Below the pieces are notes generated by a model, which did no database searches, was not told the DNA's origin, and was given only the letters and a program-made list of their open reading frames with translations. Both the position numbers and the translations under genes were made by a program. This document shows, piece after piece, positions 1 through 9,657 of a stretch of DNA of 43,514 bases (position 1 is its first letter; each line of letters opens with the position of its first letter). Source of the stretch: an uncultured Clostridium sp. (GTDB lineage: Bacteria; Bacillota; Clostridia; TANB77; CAG-508). The stretch covers positions 1 through 43,514 of the forward strand of contig CAOJFV010000008.1 in NCBI GenBank assembly GCA_948434985.1, given 5' to 3'.

Positions 1-85
1 TATTTCAACTATAGTTATTTCTAAGAAAGTGTGACATATGTTTGACAAACCTACACAATATTTTTTTCTTTTTCTTCAAATACTC

Positions 86-114
86 TTGTTTTTTTCTCGA
101 TTTTATAGGATAAT
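86..114 (+). promoter_or_regulatory. Candidate promoter of the coupling-protein gene
   Basis: TTGTTT at 86-91 and GATAAT at 109-114 are separated by 17 bases and lie about 30 bases upstream of the GTG start at 145. The surrounding DNA is very T-rich, so a chance match is possible. Confidence 0.35.
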
Positions 115-144
115 ATATATTGTAGGATTTTATACTAGAAAGCG

Positions 145-2469
145 GTGAAAAACGTGTTAAAGAAAATAGATAAATTTTTAAAATGGTTAGGAACAGATAG
201 AAATACATTTGTTACATATATTTTAACCCTTGCTACTATTTATGTAATGGTAGATAGAGTTTCAGAAATGCTTATATTGTTCTTTACAGGAATAGGAGTT
301 TCATATTGGGGGCCAATTACATATACATTTGCTCTTGCTTGCCCTGTTTTTGCATTTTTATTTTCAGGCTCATCAAGCTTTGCAAAATCATATAAATTGA
401 AAGTAACTTTTTTATATGTATATTGTACTGCATTATATGTAGTAGGAATTTCAATGGCTGTACAGTGGATTAATGGTGCCTTATGGATGCTACTAATTTC
501 TGTACCAAACTATACTGGTATTGTTACAGAATTTTCACATTTAATTAAACCTGCATTCCAAGCACTTGCAATATACTTACCACTTGTAACATTCTATCCT
601 TTATTTAAATGGTTATTTACATCAGTTAATGAATCAAAGGATATGAGAGATGGTATTAACGATTATGCTGGTATTGATTTATCAGATAAAAAAGCTGGTA
701 TGGGTCCATATACTTGTGAAAATATTCTTTGTAGAGATAAAATCAAAGGACATATTGCAAAAATTGCAGAAACAAGAAGATTTTCTCCTACTTTAATTGT
801 TGGTATTTCTGGTACAGGTAAAACAGCAATGGTATTTGAGCCAATGATTGCAAGAGATATTGAAAAGAAATATTTCTTTAAAGAAGTATCAAAAGAAATG
901 GGATTTACAGCATTAAAGACAGGAATAGCACATCTAAATCGTCCATATAATAATGATTATTTAAATGAAAACTTTACTTTAGATATGTTAACACCAACTG
1001 AAGGAAAAGAAAGCTTATATAAAGCTTATATGAAAAAAATGATTTATAGTGAGAGCTCAAGAGGACTTATTTATAGAACTTTAGGAATTACTCATATATC
1101 ACCAGATATAGAATCAACAAATCATATGGTAGAAGTAGCAGAGAATTTTAATATTCCTTATAATTTAATAGACCCAAATGATTCTCGTTCGCCTGGACTA
1201 AATCCATTTATATATAATGATCCTTCTGTTACAGCAGTTGCTATTTCAACTGTATTAAAAGGAATGTATAAACAAAACCAAGTTGGTGAAGAAGAATCTT
1301 TTATGATAAATTCTTCTATACAAGCTGTTGAAAATTTAACTATATTATTAAAAGTAATGTACCCAAGACTTCATAATGGAGATTTGCCAAATCTTGAAGA
1401 TATGCTTAAAATGTTAAATGATTTCGATTTAGTTGAAAATATGTGTAAAAAAATGGAACAAATTCCAGAGCTCGCAGAAGAATATTCTTTGCAAATTGGA
1501 TATTTTAAAAAGCATTTTTATAAAGAAAATAATAGATCAGAGACTGAACGTTTCGTATATTCTGCTATTACACAACTTGATAATCTATTACGTATTGGTA
1601 GTGTAAGAAATATATTGTGTAATAGAGTAAACAATATTGATTTTGATAAAATGCTTAGTGATGGAGATGTAACATTTGTATGTACGAGAAGAGGAGATTT
1701 GGGAGCTACTGCACATCTTGCATTTGGATTATTCTTTATATTACTTATGCAATTTGCCGTACTAAGACGTCCTGGAAATGAAAACTCAAGAATTCCTAAC
1801 TTCTTATATGTAGATGATTTTCCAGACTATATAAGTTCTGCAACAGAACCCTTATTTACTATATATAGAAAATACCATGTAGGAACTATTATTTCAACTC
1901 AAAACCTTACACAATTAGGATCACGTGCAACTAAATACCGTGACTTAATAATGTCAAACGCAACATCTAAATTAGTTTTTGGTGGTGTTACTCGTGAAGA
2001 AAGTGAAATATGGCAAAAAGAATTTGGAGATCACAGAGAGTGGAAATTCACATCAAGTTATGATACTTCTAAAGTTTCTTATGATGCAAAAATAAGCAGT
2101 CCTAAATGGGATTGGAAGGAAAACATTGCATCAGGAAAATTACAAGCATTAAAGTTTAAGGATTGTGCTTATATAATTAAAGACTTAAAAGGTAGAAATA
2201 ACTATGGCGATGGAAAAGTTGATTTCTTAGAAGCAAAATATAAAGAACCACATTCTTCAAAAAAATATGATTTTGCAAAATTTACAAGCGGTATTTCAGA
2301 AGATGAATCTTCTTTAAAAAAGAAAAAGACAGATTTAACTAAACAAAACTATATAACTAATGCACAAGGTGACGTAGATCCAATAAAATTAGATAGTTCA
2401 GATTCAAAGTTTTTATTTGATAATAAAGATGCAATCGTATTTGATTTTAAAAAAAGCGATTCAAATTAA
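145..2469 (+). CDS. VirD4/TraG-type coupling ATPase (TraM-recognition domain family)
   Basis: 774 aa, GTG start. The N-terminal third is membrane-embedded, with about five hydrophobic segments between residues 20 and 160. A Walker A motif GISGTGKT follows at about 220-227 and a Walker B-like stretch FLYVDDFPDY at about 552-561, the architecture of T4SS coupling proteins that pump DNA or protein into a secretion channel. No relaxase, VirB4 or pilin gene is visible nearby, so the partner machinery is elsewhere or lost. The next gene, on the opposite strand, is a replication-relaxation-like protein, a frequent companion of mobile elements. There is no in-frame CGG codon; the single CGG-containing stretch near 2288 is read as AGC GGT. 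The family call is good; the conjugative role is inferred. Confidence 0.8.
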   Translation: MKNVLKKIDKFLKWLGTDRNTFVTYILTLATIYVMVDRVSEMLILFFTGIGVSYWGPITYTFALACPVFAFLFSGSSSFAKSYKLKVTFLYVYCTALYVVGISMAVQWINGALWMLLISVPNYTGIVTEFSHLIKPAFQALAIYLPLVTFYPLFKWLFTSVNESKDMRDGINDYAGIDLSDKKAGMGPYTCENILCRDKIKGHIAKIAETRRFSPTLIVGISGTGKTAMVFEPMIARDIEKKYFFKEVSKEMGFTALKTGIAHLNRPYNNDYLNENFTLDMLTPTEGKESLYKAYMKKMIYSESSRGLIYRTLGITHISPDIESTNHMVEVAENFNIPYNLIDPNDSRSPGLNPFIYNDPSVTAVAISTVLKGMYKQNQVGEEESFMINSSIQAVENLTILLKVMYPRLHNGDLPNLEDMLKMLNDFDLVENMCKKMEQIPELAEEYSLQIGYFKKHFYKENNRSETERFVYSAITQLDNLLRIGSVRNILCNRVNNIDFDKMLSDGDVTFVCTRRGDLGATAHLAFGLFFILLMQFAVLRRPGNENSRIPNFLYVDDFPDYISSATEPLFTIYRKYHVGTIISTQNLTQLGSRATKYRDLIMSNATSKLVFGGVTREESEIWQKEFGDHREWKFTSSYDTSKVSYDAKISSPKWDWKENIASGKLQALKFKDCAYIIKDLKGRNNYGDGKVDFLEAKYKEPHSSKKYDFAKFTSGISEDESSLKKKKTDLTKQNYITNAQGDVDPIKLDSSDSKFLFDNKDAIVFDFKKSDSN

Positions 2470-2477
2470 TATAAAAA

Positions 2478-2514
2478 ACACACTAGATTATAATAAATCT
2501 AGTGTGTTTTTTTA
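2478..2514 (+). terminator. Intrinsic terminator after the coupling-protein gene
   Basis: An 11-bp perfect stem (ACACACTAGAT / ATCTAGTGTGT) is followed by a run of T residues and starts 9 bases after the stop codon. The A-run on the other flank may let it act for the convergent gene too. Confidence 0.85.
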
Positions 2515-2568
2515 TTACAGTTTTAGCTATATCTTGTTTACAATCCGCTTCCATATAATATATCTATT

Positions 2569-3507
2569 TTAATCCAATAATTTTAGTTCTACTTCTTCTA
2601 CTTTATATTTATTAGTTACTTCATCTAATTTAAATTCTACTAATGTTTTTGCGAGTGTCTCGTTGTTTTGTCTTAAATCTGTTGTAAAGTATAATTTTAT
2701 TTGTGGTATTTCTACCCCGTTTGTTACTATTGTTTTAAAGCTTTCTACCATATTTTTCTCATCTTCACATACTAGTATTAACTGTGGCATTGCACTAAAT
2801 CCAGAATCCCCTTGTAAAAAGTTTTGATAGAAATCTTGATATAGTTTCATTTTATCAACTAATTTTTTCTCCCAATCTTCTTCTCTTCTTATTACTTCAA
2901 ATAAGAAAATAATAGATTTATTATTTTTAGTTAGTTTTACACTTCCACCTGTTGCTTTAAAAGTTTTCCCAAGTGTTTTTGCTGTAATTTGTGGTTTTAC
3001 AGTATATTCATCAAACGCTTTTACTTTTCTTAAATATGCTAAAATTGTTTGATTTCCTGCTAATCTTTTCTTTATCATTGCAACTGGTTTTGTATTATCT
3101 GTTGGTTGCCATTTACACTCAATTTCTTTTGAGTTTAACAAATATTTTCCCATTTTTTCTAGACAATATATTCTATATATACCTTTTCCCTCTTCTGAAG
3201 AAAAATAATATCTTGTTAGGATTTTTGATTTTACTAGTTGTTCTAATTTATTGTTTAATTTATCTTGAGATTTGTAATCTATTCCTTTCCAAGATAATAT
3301 TTGGCATAATTGTCTTGATGTTATAAATTCAAATTCATTAACAATTTCTAATATTTTAAAATGTAATTCTCCTATATGTCCTATATTTATCTTATGTACG
3401 ATTTGATTCATAGATACATATCCATCTTTTCCATCAAATACTTTTATTTCACCCTCTCTTATTGCAAATGGTGAACTTTTCGCTTCAATTTGGTTATCTT
3501 CAACCAT
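2569..3507 (-). CDS. Winged-helix replication-relaxation-like protein
   Basis: 312 aa. Residues about 40-130 look like a winged-helix DNA-binding domain, and the rest resembles the replication-relaxation protein family found on plasmids and integrative elements. A strong ribosome site (AAAGGAGGAG) precedes the ATG, and the gene starts 15 bases after the S1 gene stop, so the two are probably cotranscribed. Its convergent neighbour is the coupling ATPase, which suggests a mobile-element origin, but no biochemical role can be read from the sequence. No in-frame CGG. Confidence 0.55.
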   Translation of the reverse strand: MVEDNQIEAKSSPFAIREGEIKVFDGKDGYVSMNQIVHKINIGHIGELHFKILEIVNEFEFITSRQLCQILSWKGIDYKSQDKLNNKLEQLVKSKILTRYYFSSEEGKGIYRIYCLEKMGKYLLNSKEIECKWQPTDNTKPVAMIKKRLAGNQTILAYLRKVKAFDEYTVKPQITAKTLGKTFKATGGSVKLTKNNKSIIFLFEVIRREEDWEKKLVDKMKLYQDFYQNFLQGDSGFSAMPQLILVCEDEKNMVESFKTIVTNGVEIPQIKLYFTTDLRQNNETLAKTLVEFKLDEVTNKYKVEEVELKLLD

Positions 3508-3522
3508 ATTAAACTCCTCCTT

Positions 3523-4326
3523 TTAAACAAAAACTAATTTTACTTTTTTCTTTTCAGGAATAATTTTTCTAATGCTTACATCTACATATTGTCCATATTT
3601 TAAATTTTCTTTATAATCAGCAAGTCCTACTAAGTTTGGTTTTAGTTCAATAAATATACCATTTTTTTGTTTTTCTTCCTCTCTTACTATTCCTCGCACG
3701 ATATCTCCTTCTTGGTACCCTTTAATGTTTTCTTCCCAAGTACCTAAAAGTTCTTTATAAGTTAGAAGTATTCTTTCATTACTTCTGTCTATATATTTTA
3801 TCATAACATTTATTTTTTGTCCAATTTTGAATCTTTCTTCTGGTGTTTTTATTCTTGCAACTGAAATATCTTCTATATGAAGTAGCCCTGCAATTCCACC
3901 GCCAATTTCAACAAATACTCCATATGGTCTAATATTTTTTACAATTCCCTTAACTATCATACCTACTTGTAATTCTTCTTTTACCCATTTAAGCGCATCT
4001 TTTCCTACCGCTTTTCTAGATAAAATTGCATAATCTTCTTTTTTGATATCTTTTACTTTAAATTGGACAATTTTATTGATTTTGTTTACACAAATATTCG
4101 GTCTAGGAAAACCAGTTTCATCAATATTAATTGCTTCAACTTCTTCTCTTGGTATAAGTCCTTTTATATTGTTCCCAAGATCCACATACAGATTATAATT
4201 TGAATCACATCTAGTTACTATTCCATTCATAATACTACCATTTTGAAAAGCATTATTAAGTTCGAATGGTGTAATAGGCTTAAATTCTTCATTCCATCCT
4301 TCTGGAAAAAATTTTTGGTAATCCAT
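3523..4326 (-). CDS. S1 RNA-binding domain protein (ribosomal protein S1-like)
   Basis: About 267 aa from the preferred start, built of tandem S1 (OB-fold) repeats. A central repeat is clear, with VGMIVKGIVKNIRPYGVFVE and a GIAGLLHIEDIS stretch. Proteins of this kind bind RNA, often at the ribosome or in mRNA turnover. A longer frame begins at GTG 4335, but the AAAGGG ribosome site at 4336-4341 sits 2 bases or fewer from the first two start codons and about 9 bases from ATG 4326, so I chose the latter. It is shorter than classical S1 (rpsA). It is followed directly by the replication-relaxation-like gene. Confidence 0.75.
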   Translation of the reverse strand: MDYQKFFPEGWNEEFKPITPFELNNAFQNGSIMNGIVTRCDSNYNLYVDLGNNIKGLIPREEVEAINIDETGFPRPNICVNKINKIVQFKVKDIKKEDYAILSRKAVGKDALKWVKEELQVGMIVKGIVKNIRPYGVFVEIGGGIAGLLHIEDISVARIKTPEERFKIGQKINVMIKYIDRSNERILLTYKELLGTWEENIKGYQEGDIVRGIVREEEKQKNGIFIELKPNLVGLADYKENLKYGQYVDVSIRKIIPEKKKVKLVFV

Positions 4327-4416
4327 ACACATCACCCTTTTCTTTTGTAACTACTTAAGATTATATATATAATTTTTTTAGTTGTAAATAGATTATATAT
4401 ATAAATTTGTATGTGT

Positions 4417-5163
4417 TTATTCTAAAGTAAAACTTTCTATTTCTTTTTTAGTTAAATGTCTCCATTGTCCTATTTTCAAATCTTTTACATTTAATTTTCC
4501 TATTTTACTTCTATGTAATGCAATTACTTTATATCCTACCGCTTCGCACATTTTTCTTACTTCTCTATTTTTACCTTCGTGTATTGTTATTTCTATTCTT
4601 GATATATTTTTGATAACATCTGTTTTAAGTATTTTTACTTTGGCTGGTTTTGTTATATAGTCTTCTATTTTTACACCATTCTCTAGTTTATCTATCGCTT
4701 CACTTTGTATAATCCCAGACACTGTTGCAACATATGTTTTTTCTATTTCATATTTTGGATGTGTTACTCTATATACAAATTCCCCATCATTTGTTAATAT
4801 TAATGCTCCTGATGTATACATATCTAGCCTGCCTACTGGTACTATCCTTTCATTTACTCCTCTTATTAAATCTAGTACCGTTTGTCTTTCAAATTGGTCT
4901 TTTACTGTTGTTACATAACCTATTGGCTTATTTAATAAGATGTATACATTACTATTTCCCTTGTTATTTTCTAATTTTTTTCCATTATATTCAACTATAT
5001 CTTTTTCAGGAATCACTTTTACGCCTAATTCAGTAATAATTTTACCATTTACTTTTACAATTCCTTGACTTATATATTCTTCGCATTTTCTTCTTGATGC
5101 CACACCACAGTCTGCCATATATTTTTGTAATCTTATTTCTTCTTTGTAATCTTCACTTTTCAC
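4417..5163 (-). CDS. rluB: 23S rRNA pseudouridine synthase, RsuA/RluB family
   Basis: 248 aa with a GTG start. An N-terminal S4 RNA-binding domain (LQKYMADCGVASRRKCEEYI) is followed by the RsuA-family catalytic domain with the active-site Asp in GRLDMYTSGALILT at about residue 111. These enzymes isomerise a uridine in 23S (RluB) or 16S (RsuA) rRNA; low-GC Gram-positives usually annotate this type as RluB. The usual scpAB neighbours are absent. The start is not strongly supported, since upstream DNA has only a weak purine stretch, but the length fits the family. Confidence 0.85.
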   Translation of the reverse strand: MKSEDYKEEIRLQKYMADCGVASRRKCEEYISQGIVKVNGKIITELGVKVIPEKDIVEYNGKKLENNKGNSNVYILLNKPIGYVTTVKDQFERQTVLDLIRGVNERIVPVGRLDMYTSGALILTNDGEFVYRVTHPKYEIEKTYVATVSGIIQSEAIDKLENGVKIEDYITKPAKVKILKTDVIKNISRIEITIHEGKNREVRKMCEAVGYKVIALHRSKIGKLNVKDLKIGQWRHLTKKEIESFTLE

Positions 5164-5256
5164 TCTTTATTTTTCACTTCCAATCTATATTTATATTATG
5201 TAACAAAAACTTTTTTTCTTCATATAATACATTATGCAAACTTTGTTATTATTCTT

Positions 5257-5280
5257 CTTTGTATACCTAGGGATACAAAG
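5257..5280. repeat. 24-bp near-perfect palindrome between rluB and rluD
   Basis: CTTTGTAT and ATACAAAG flank a centre containing the palindrome CCTAGG. There is no T-tract on either side, so it is not a typical intrinsic terminator. The rest of the 244-base gap (5164-5407) holds no gene that I can see. Confidence 0.5.
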
Positions 5281-5407
5281 TTTATATAGATTTCATTTGC
5301 CCACGCATTTAATATTTATTTGTATGGGCAGATATTATTTTTCTTTATACTATACTTGCATACTTTTTTCACGTTAGTTTGCGCTATAATTATGATTATT
5401 ATCATTA

Positions 5408-6307
5408 TTATAACCTATTTAGTACTTCTTCAAAGTACTCTGGTAGTGGTGCTTCTAAGTTTAGTTCTTCATTTGTAATAGGATGTTTAAATGCTAGCTT
5501 TTTAGCATGAAGCATTTGTCCAATTACACCAAATGGATTTTTTCCATTTGAATAAACTGCATCTCCTACTACTGGATAACCAATACTCGACATATGCACT
5601 CTAATTTGATGTGTTCTTCCTGTTTCTATTTTTATTTCTAATAATGTGTAATTTTCATATCTTTTTATTACTTTAAAATGTGTAATTGCGTTTTTTCCAT
5701 TTTTTGATACTGCCATTTTCTTTCTATCTTTTGTAGATCTTCCTATTGGCATATTAATTGTTGCTTCATTTTCTTTTACAGTTCCTCTAACTAATGCTAT
5801 ATACGTTTTTTTTACTTCATGATTTTTTATCTGTTCACTTAAGTTTATATGTGCTTTATCATTTTTTGCAATAATTATTAGTCCTGATGTGTCTTTATCT
5901 AATCTATGTACAATTCCTGGTCTTATTTCTCCTCCTATTCCAGATAAAGAATCCTTACAAATATTCATTATTGCATTTACTAAAGTCCCATCTGGATTAC
6001 CATTTGCTGGATGTACAACCAATCCTTTTTGCTTATTTACTACAATAATATCATTATCTTCATATATAATATCTAAAGGTATATCTTGTGCTTCTAAAGA
6101 TGTTTCCTTTACTTCTATTTCTTGTACTTGAATTTTATCTCCAATTTCAACTTTGTATGATGCTTTTGCTTTTTTATCATTTACAAACACTTTACCATCT
6201 TCAATTAGTCTTTGTATATTAGTTCTAGATAAATCTGTATATTTTAAAGCAATTGCTTTATCTAGCCTTAATTTTGCATATTCTTCTTCAATAATAAATT
6301 CTTTCAA
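5408..6307 (-). CDS. rluD: 23S rRNA pseudouridine synthase, RluD family
   Basis: 299 aa from a TTG start that has an AAGGAG ribosome site 7 bases upstream. The S4 domain occupies about residues 14-60 and the RluA/RluD catalytic domain follows, with the active-site Asp at about 137 in HRLDKDTSGL. RluD-type enzymes make pseudouridines in helix 69 of 23S rRNA. It is the third gene of an lspA-tagA-rluD run with 3- and 16-base spacings; the lspA-rluD linkage is common in Bacillota. Confidence 0.9.
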   Translation of the reverse strand: MKEFIIEEEYAKLRLDKAIALKYTDLSRTNIQRLIEDGKVFVNDKKAKASYKVEIGDKIQVQEIEVKETSLEAQDIPLDIIYEDNDIIVVNKQKGLVVHPANGNPDGTLVNAIMNICKDSLSGIGGEIRPGIVHRLDKDTSGLIIIAKNDKAHINLSEQIKNHEVKKTYIALVRGTVKENEATINMPIGRSTKDRKKMAVSKNGKNAITHFKVIKRYENYTLLEIKIETGRTHQIRVHMSSIGYPVVGDAVYSNGKNPFGVIGQMLHAKKLAFKHPITNEELNLEAPLPEYFEEVLNRL

Positions 6308-6323
6308 TTTTTTCTCCTTGTTT

Positions 6324-7079
6324 TTATTTACTAAATTTTCCTTTTGTTTTATCTTTTGAAAATAATACTTTAAACAAATATACTGGCAACACTAATTGCC
6401 TTTTTATTCTGCTTGGTTCCCTACATAATCTCCAAAACCATTCCATACCAATTTTTTGTACCCATACTGGTGCTCGTCTTATTTTTCCTGCTTCATAATC
6501 ATATGTTCCACCTTGTCCTGCTGCTACATCAACACGTAGTTCGTTTCTATGTTCTTTTATCCATTTTTCTTGCCTTGGTGCTCCAAGTGCTACAAATAAC
6601 ACATTTGGTTGTAAGGTATTAATTTCTTTTATTACCTCTTTTTCCACATTTTCATCAAAATAACCATGGTGTACTCCCACAATATTTACATTTGGGAATA
6701 ATTTTTCTAAGTTTTCTTTTGCTTTTTCTGGTATTCCTGGTTCTCCTCCTAGTAAATATATAGAATATCCTTTTTCATTTGAAAGTTCTATTATTTTTCT
6801 AAAATAACTTTGTCCTGGTATTCTTTCTTTAAATGATTTTTTTTGTAGTTTTGCACCTATTATTACACCAATACTATCTGGTGTTGATAAACTTGACTCT
6901 TGTAATAAATCAAAAAATTCTTTATCCTTCTGTGCCATCATAATAAATTCTACATTTGGTGCAAACACCATTTTACAAGTTTTATTACTCTCTTTAATTA
7001 ATTCTTCTGTTACTTTACCCGCTTCTTCTCTTGATACTCTATCTATCGGAATACCTAATATTGTTATTGTGTCTCGCAT
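6324..7079 (-). CDS. WecG/TagA/CpsF family glycosyltransferase
   Basis: 251 aa. It carries the family hallmarks TPDS (66-69) and GAPRQEKW (166-173), plus a VAAGQGGTYDYEAGKIRRAP stretch near the C-terminus, where the position after AAG is more often a small residue. Members transfer N-acetylmannosamine or a related sugar onto a lipid-linked GlcNAc in wall teichoic acid or capsule synthesis. AGAGGT precedes the ATG, which lies 3 bases after the lspA stop, so translation is probably coupled to lspA. Confidence 0.85.
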   Translation of the reverse strand: MRDTITILGIPIDRVSREEAGKVTEELIKESNKTCKMVFAPNVEFIMMAQKDKEFFDLLQESSLSTPDSIGVIIGAKLQKKSFKERIPGQSYFRKIIELSNEKGYSIYLLGGEPGIPEKAKENLEKLFPNVNIVGVHHGYFDENVEKEVIKEINTLQPNVLFVALGAPRQEKWIKEHRNELRVDVAAGQGGTYDYEAGKIRRAPVWVQKIGMEWFWRLCREPSRIKRQLVLPVYLFKVLFSKDKTKGKFSK

Positions 7080-7082
7080 ATT

Positions 7083-7583
7083 TTACCTCTTTAATCTTTT
7101 ACTATTTTTTATTTCTTTATAGCTATATAGAGCAAATATAAATGCTAATATTACCCAGCCAACTGTAATATATATATCAGCAAAATTAAACTTTGGAAAG
7201 TTTATGCTAGGAAATATATTTATAAAGTCTACAACATATCCTCTTGATATCCTATCTATTACATTTCCAAATCCACCAGCAAGTATTAGAAATAATGTAT
7301 ATAGTGTTGCTTTGTCCATAAAATCCTTTTGTAAATATACAAATCTTATTATAAGACCTAATACCACAAGATTTGTTATAATAAACATACCAGTATTTCC
7401 TTCACCAACTCCAAATGCTCCTCCTGTATTTTGTACTGTGTGTATGTTTAGAATATTTGGTATTATTATTATATTTAAATTATTATTTATAATAATAACT
7501 TTTGTAATTTGATCTATAAGCAATAATATAATAGCAATTATTACTGCATAGATTAATGATCTATTATTCTTTAGTTTTTGCAT
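7083..7583 (-). CDS. lspA: Lipoprotein signal peptidase II
   Basis: 166 aa with four membrane segments. The two catalytic aspartates are visible at about D110 (GGFGNVIDR) and D119 (GYVVDF), along with the conserved NTGGAFGV segment near residue 52. The enzyme cleaves prolipoprotein signal peptides in the membrane after lipid attachment. It heads the lspA-tagA-rluD cluster; AAAAGGGGA precedes the ATG. Confidence 0.95.
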   Translation of the reverse strand: MQKLKNNRSLIYAVIIAIILLLIDQITKVIIINNNLNIIIIPNILNIHTVQNTGGAFGVGEGNTGMFIITNLVVLGLIIRFVYLQKDFMDKATLYTLFLILAGGFGNVIDRISRGYVVDFINIFPSINFPKFNFADIYITVGWVILAFIFALYSYKEIKNSKRLKR

Positions 7584-7623
7584 TGTATGTTCCCCTTTTA
7601 TTTTCTCTTACCCCTAAATATAT

Positions 7624-9268
7624 TTATTTTGTAAGTCTTTCATATACTACAAAGTTATCATCTTTATAAAGCTCATCATAATTATCATCTTGCTTTATAA
7701 ATAAATTCATTTTAGCATTATTTGGTATTAGTAAATGTGTAATTTCGTATTTATCAAATATCTCTTCATATTGTACTGATAATGATGATACATTTAAAAA
7801 GTCTGTAAATACATCTTTATCTTCATCTCCGTTAAATTCTGGTGTATATAAATCTGCTCTTGAATCTATAAATACTGGTATTCCTTGGTATAATAAATAA
7901 CTTCCGTAATTATATTCATTATATAATCTTATTTCTTCTAAATTTAAGTTTTCTTTTACATATTCTGCTGCTTTTACTGGATATGCTCTTTCATCTACAA
8001 ATTTATCTTTAATTTGTGCTTTGCATATACAAATACTTAATAATACAACAAGTAATATTGTTATTGTTTTTCCAAATACAGTACTAATTGCTTTTATAAG
8101 GCTATCTGTTCCTGTTGGATCATATTTATTAAATAAATCTGTAATTAGTCTATTTATAGAATATACTCCTAAAATTACTAGCATTGATAACTGCCTTCTA
8201 GACATTAATGCAAGTATAATTAATCCTCCTAACATAAAGAAGTCTTTTAATCTTATTTTGGTATCTGTAAATATTAGTATAGATAAGACAATTGCAAGTA
8301 TTGTAAGAGTATGTGTATTTTGAATTAATACCATTGGTAAATGTTCATTAATACTTTTTGTTGTATTCCCCCTCATTGTTTTTATAAGGTATGTATATGG
8401 TGTATCCCCAAGTGGTGTTAATAACCCTGTAAATAAGCATATTATCATAATTATGATTAACCATTTTACATTGTCTTTTCTTTCAATTTTTAACTTATAT
8501 GGATGTTCTCTTCTATATTCTTGATTTTGTTTGTACTTCTCAAATTTTTCTTCTAACTTATTATACTTTTCTTCTGATTTTGTAATTTTCTCTTCATTTC
8601 CTTGTGTCTTTGATAGCTTTTCTATTTTATTTTTTATATTTTTTGTTCTTAATTTATATATCAAATGAGAATCTAGCATTAAAGCTATTATGTATTCTGC
8701 AATATATGGTAAAAATGGTACAAAATAGAAAGGCCAAACTGCTAGATGAACATTTGCAATAATTATTGGAATAACTACTAACCCTATCCCATATCTTTTC
8801 TTTTTTGTTTCTATAAATTTTTCTATAAAAAGTATTTGTAATGTAAATAGTATATAAGTAAATAACTGCGCACGCGCTGCTATAAATGATCCTAATACAT
8901 ACATTACGCCTAGTGTTAATAAAAATGATACTAAATCGTTTTTAACAACTTTTTTGTTTGTAAAATATATTGTAATTCCTAATATGCAAGATAAAAGAAT
9001 TGTTGATATATATATTCCGAACCATTCCTCCAATACTGTATATAAAATAAATTGCTACATCATATAACCAGTGAGGGTATGTATATGGAATGTTATGAAA
9101 TGAAAATGGATCTTTTGCCATATCAATTCCACTTTCTAATATATGTTCCCCTATTTTTATTGTATAAAATGTATCGTTTTGTAATGTAATTGGTGCTAAG
9201 ACTGCACTAAATATTAATATACATACGATTGCCACTACATTAAATCCTATTTTTGTTTTCTTATCCAC
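7624..9268 (-). CDS. Multi-pass membrane protein, GT-C glycosyltransferase-like, with +1 shift at CGG
   Basis: 547 aa if joined as complement(7624..9018, 9020..9268). The GTG start at 9268 has an AAGGAGAG site 9 bases upstream. The zero frame runs 83 codons to an in-frame CGG (9019-9017, context GTT CGG AAT) and would stop soon after. Skipping the C gives MVGIYISTILLSCILG, in register with the following frame. The protein has about a dozen membrane segments, a charged coiled-coil-like loop mid-protein and a conserved-looking C-terminal region (YNEYNYGSYLLYQGIPVFID, then SRADLYTPEFNGD). The layout recalls GT-C sugar transferases, but I see no diagnostic catalytic motif. Read without the shift, it would look like a pseudogene in two pieces. 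Confidence 0.7.
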
Positions 9269-9309
9269 TAAAAAATCTCTCCTTTTTACTTAGTGCTTGT
9301 ATTATACCA

Positions 9310-9347
9310 AAAAAAAGATAAAAAGCATAGGCTTTTTATCTTTTTTT
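9310..9347 (-). terminator. Terminator after ylmC, overlapping its stop
   Basis: A long stem (AAAAAAGATAAAAAGC / GCTTTTTATCTTTTTT) with a 4-base loop directly follows the ylmC stop codon at 9346-9348. Its symmetry lets it function on either strand. Confidence 0.8.
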
Positions 9348-9581
9348 ATATTTCTACTAAAATAATATCGTCTCCAATGCATTTTATATTTTTCCATGGA
9401 ATTACAATATCGTTATTTCCTGAAAACATATTTAGTAATTTATTATTTCCGTGGAACTATTATAGATGTAATTATACCAGTTTCTAAATCCGCTGTAACG
9501 TCTTGAACAAATCCGTAGTCTTCTTCCATCATTTATATTTACAACCTCTTTATGTTTAAAATCTAACCCTTTTTGCCCCAT
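9346..9581 (-). CDS. ylmC: YlmC/YmxH-family PRC-barrel protein requiring two +1 shifts, both at CGG
   Basis: 77 aa when joined as complement(9346..9450, 9452..9514, 9516..9581). It has the PRC-barrel organisation of the YlmC/YmxH sporulation-associated family: NINDGRRLGFVQDVTADLET, then a C-terminal IVIPWKNIKCIGDDIILVEI. The zero frame breaks twice, at CGG 9515-9513 (CTA CGG ATT) and CGG 9451-9449 (CCA CGG AAA). Dropping each C restores the family sequence with Gly at both places. No single frame covers the gene, so conventional annotation would miss it. The ATG follows directly on a terminator-like hairpin whose 3' arm holds a GGGGTG ribosome site. Two degraded copies lie at 18.1-18.3 and 20.1 kb. 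Confidence 0.8.
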
Positions 9582-9613
9582 AAAAAACACCCCATATATT
9601 ATATGAGGTGTTT
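9582..9613 (-). terminator. araC terminator hairpin fused to the ylmC translation start
   Basis: The minus strand reads AAAAACACCTC, an AT-rich loop, GGGGTGTTTTTT, then the ylmC ATG. The stem and T-tract have intrinsic-terminator form for the upstream araC gene. The GGGGTG of the 3' arm is the only ribosome-site candidate for ylmC and would be paired when the hairpin forms. Similar hairpins precede the other ylmC copies (18309-18340 and 20141-20175). Confidence 0.65.
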
Positions 9614-9657
9614 TTTATTATAATGTCATTTAATTATACAATATTAAACTGTGATTT

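Noticed and set aside
8942-9268. A separate 108-aa gene upstream of the 7.6-kb membrane protein
   Set aside because: It is the N-terminal part of the same protein, joined through the CGG shift.
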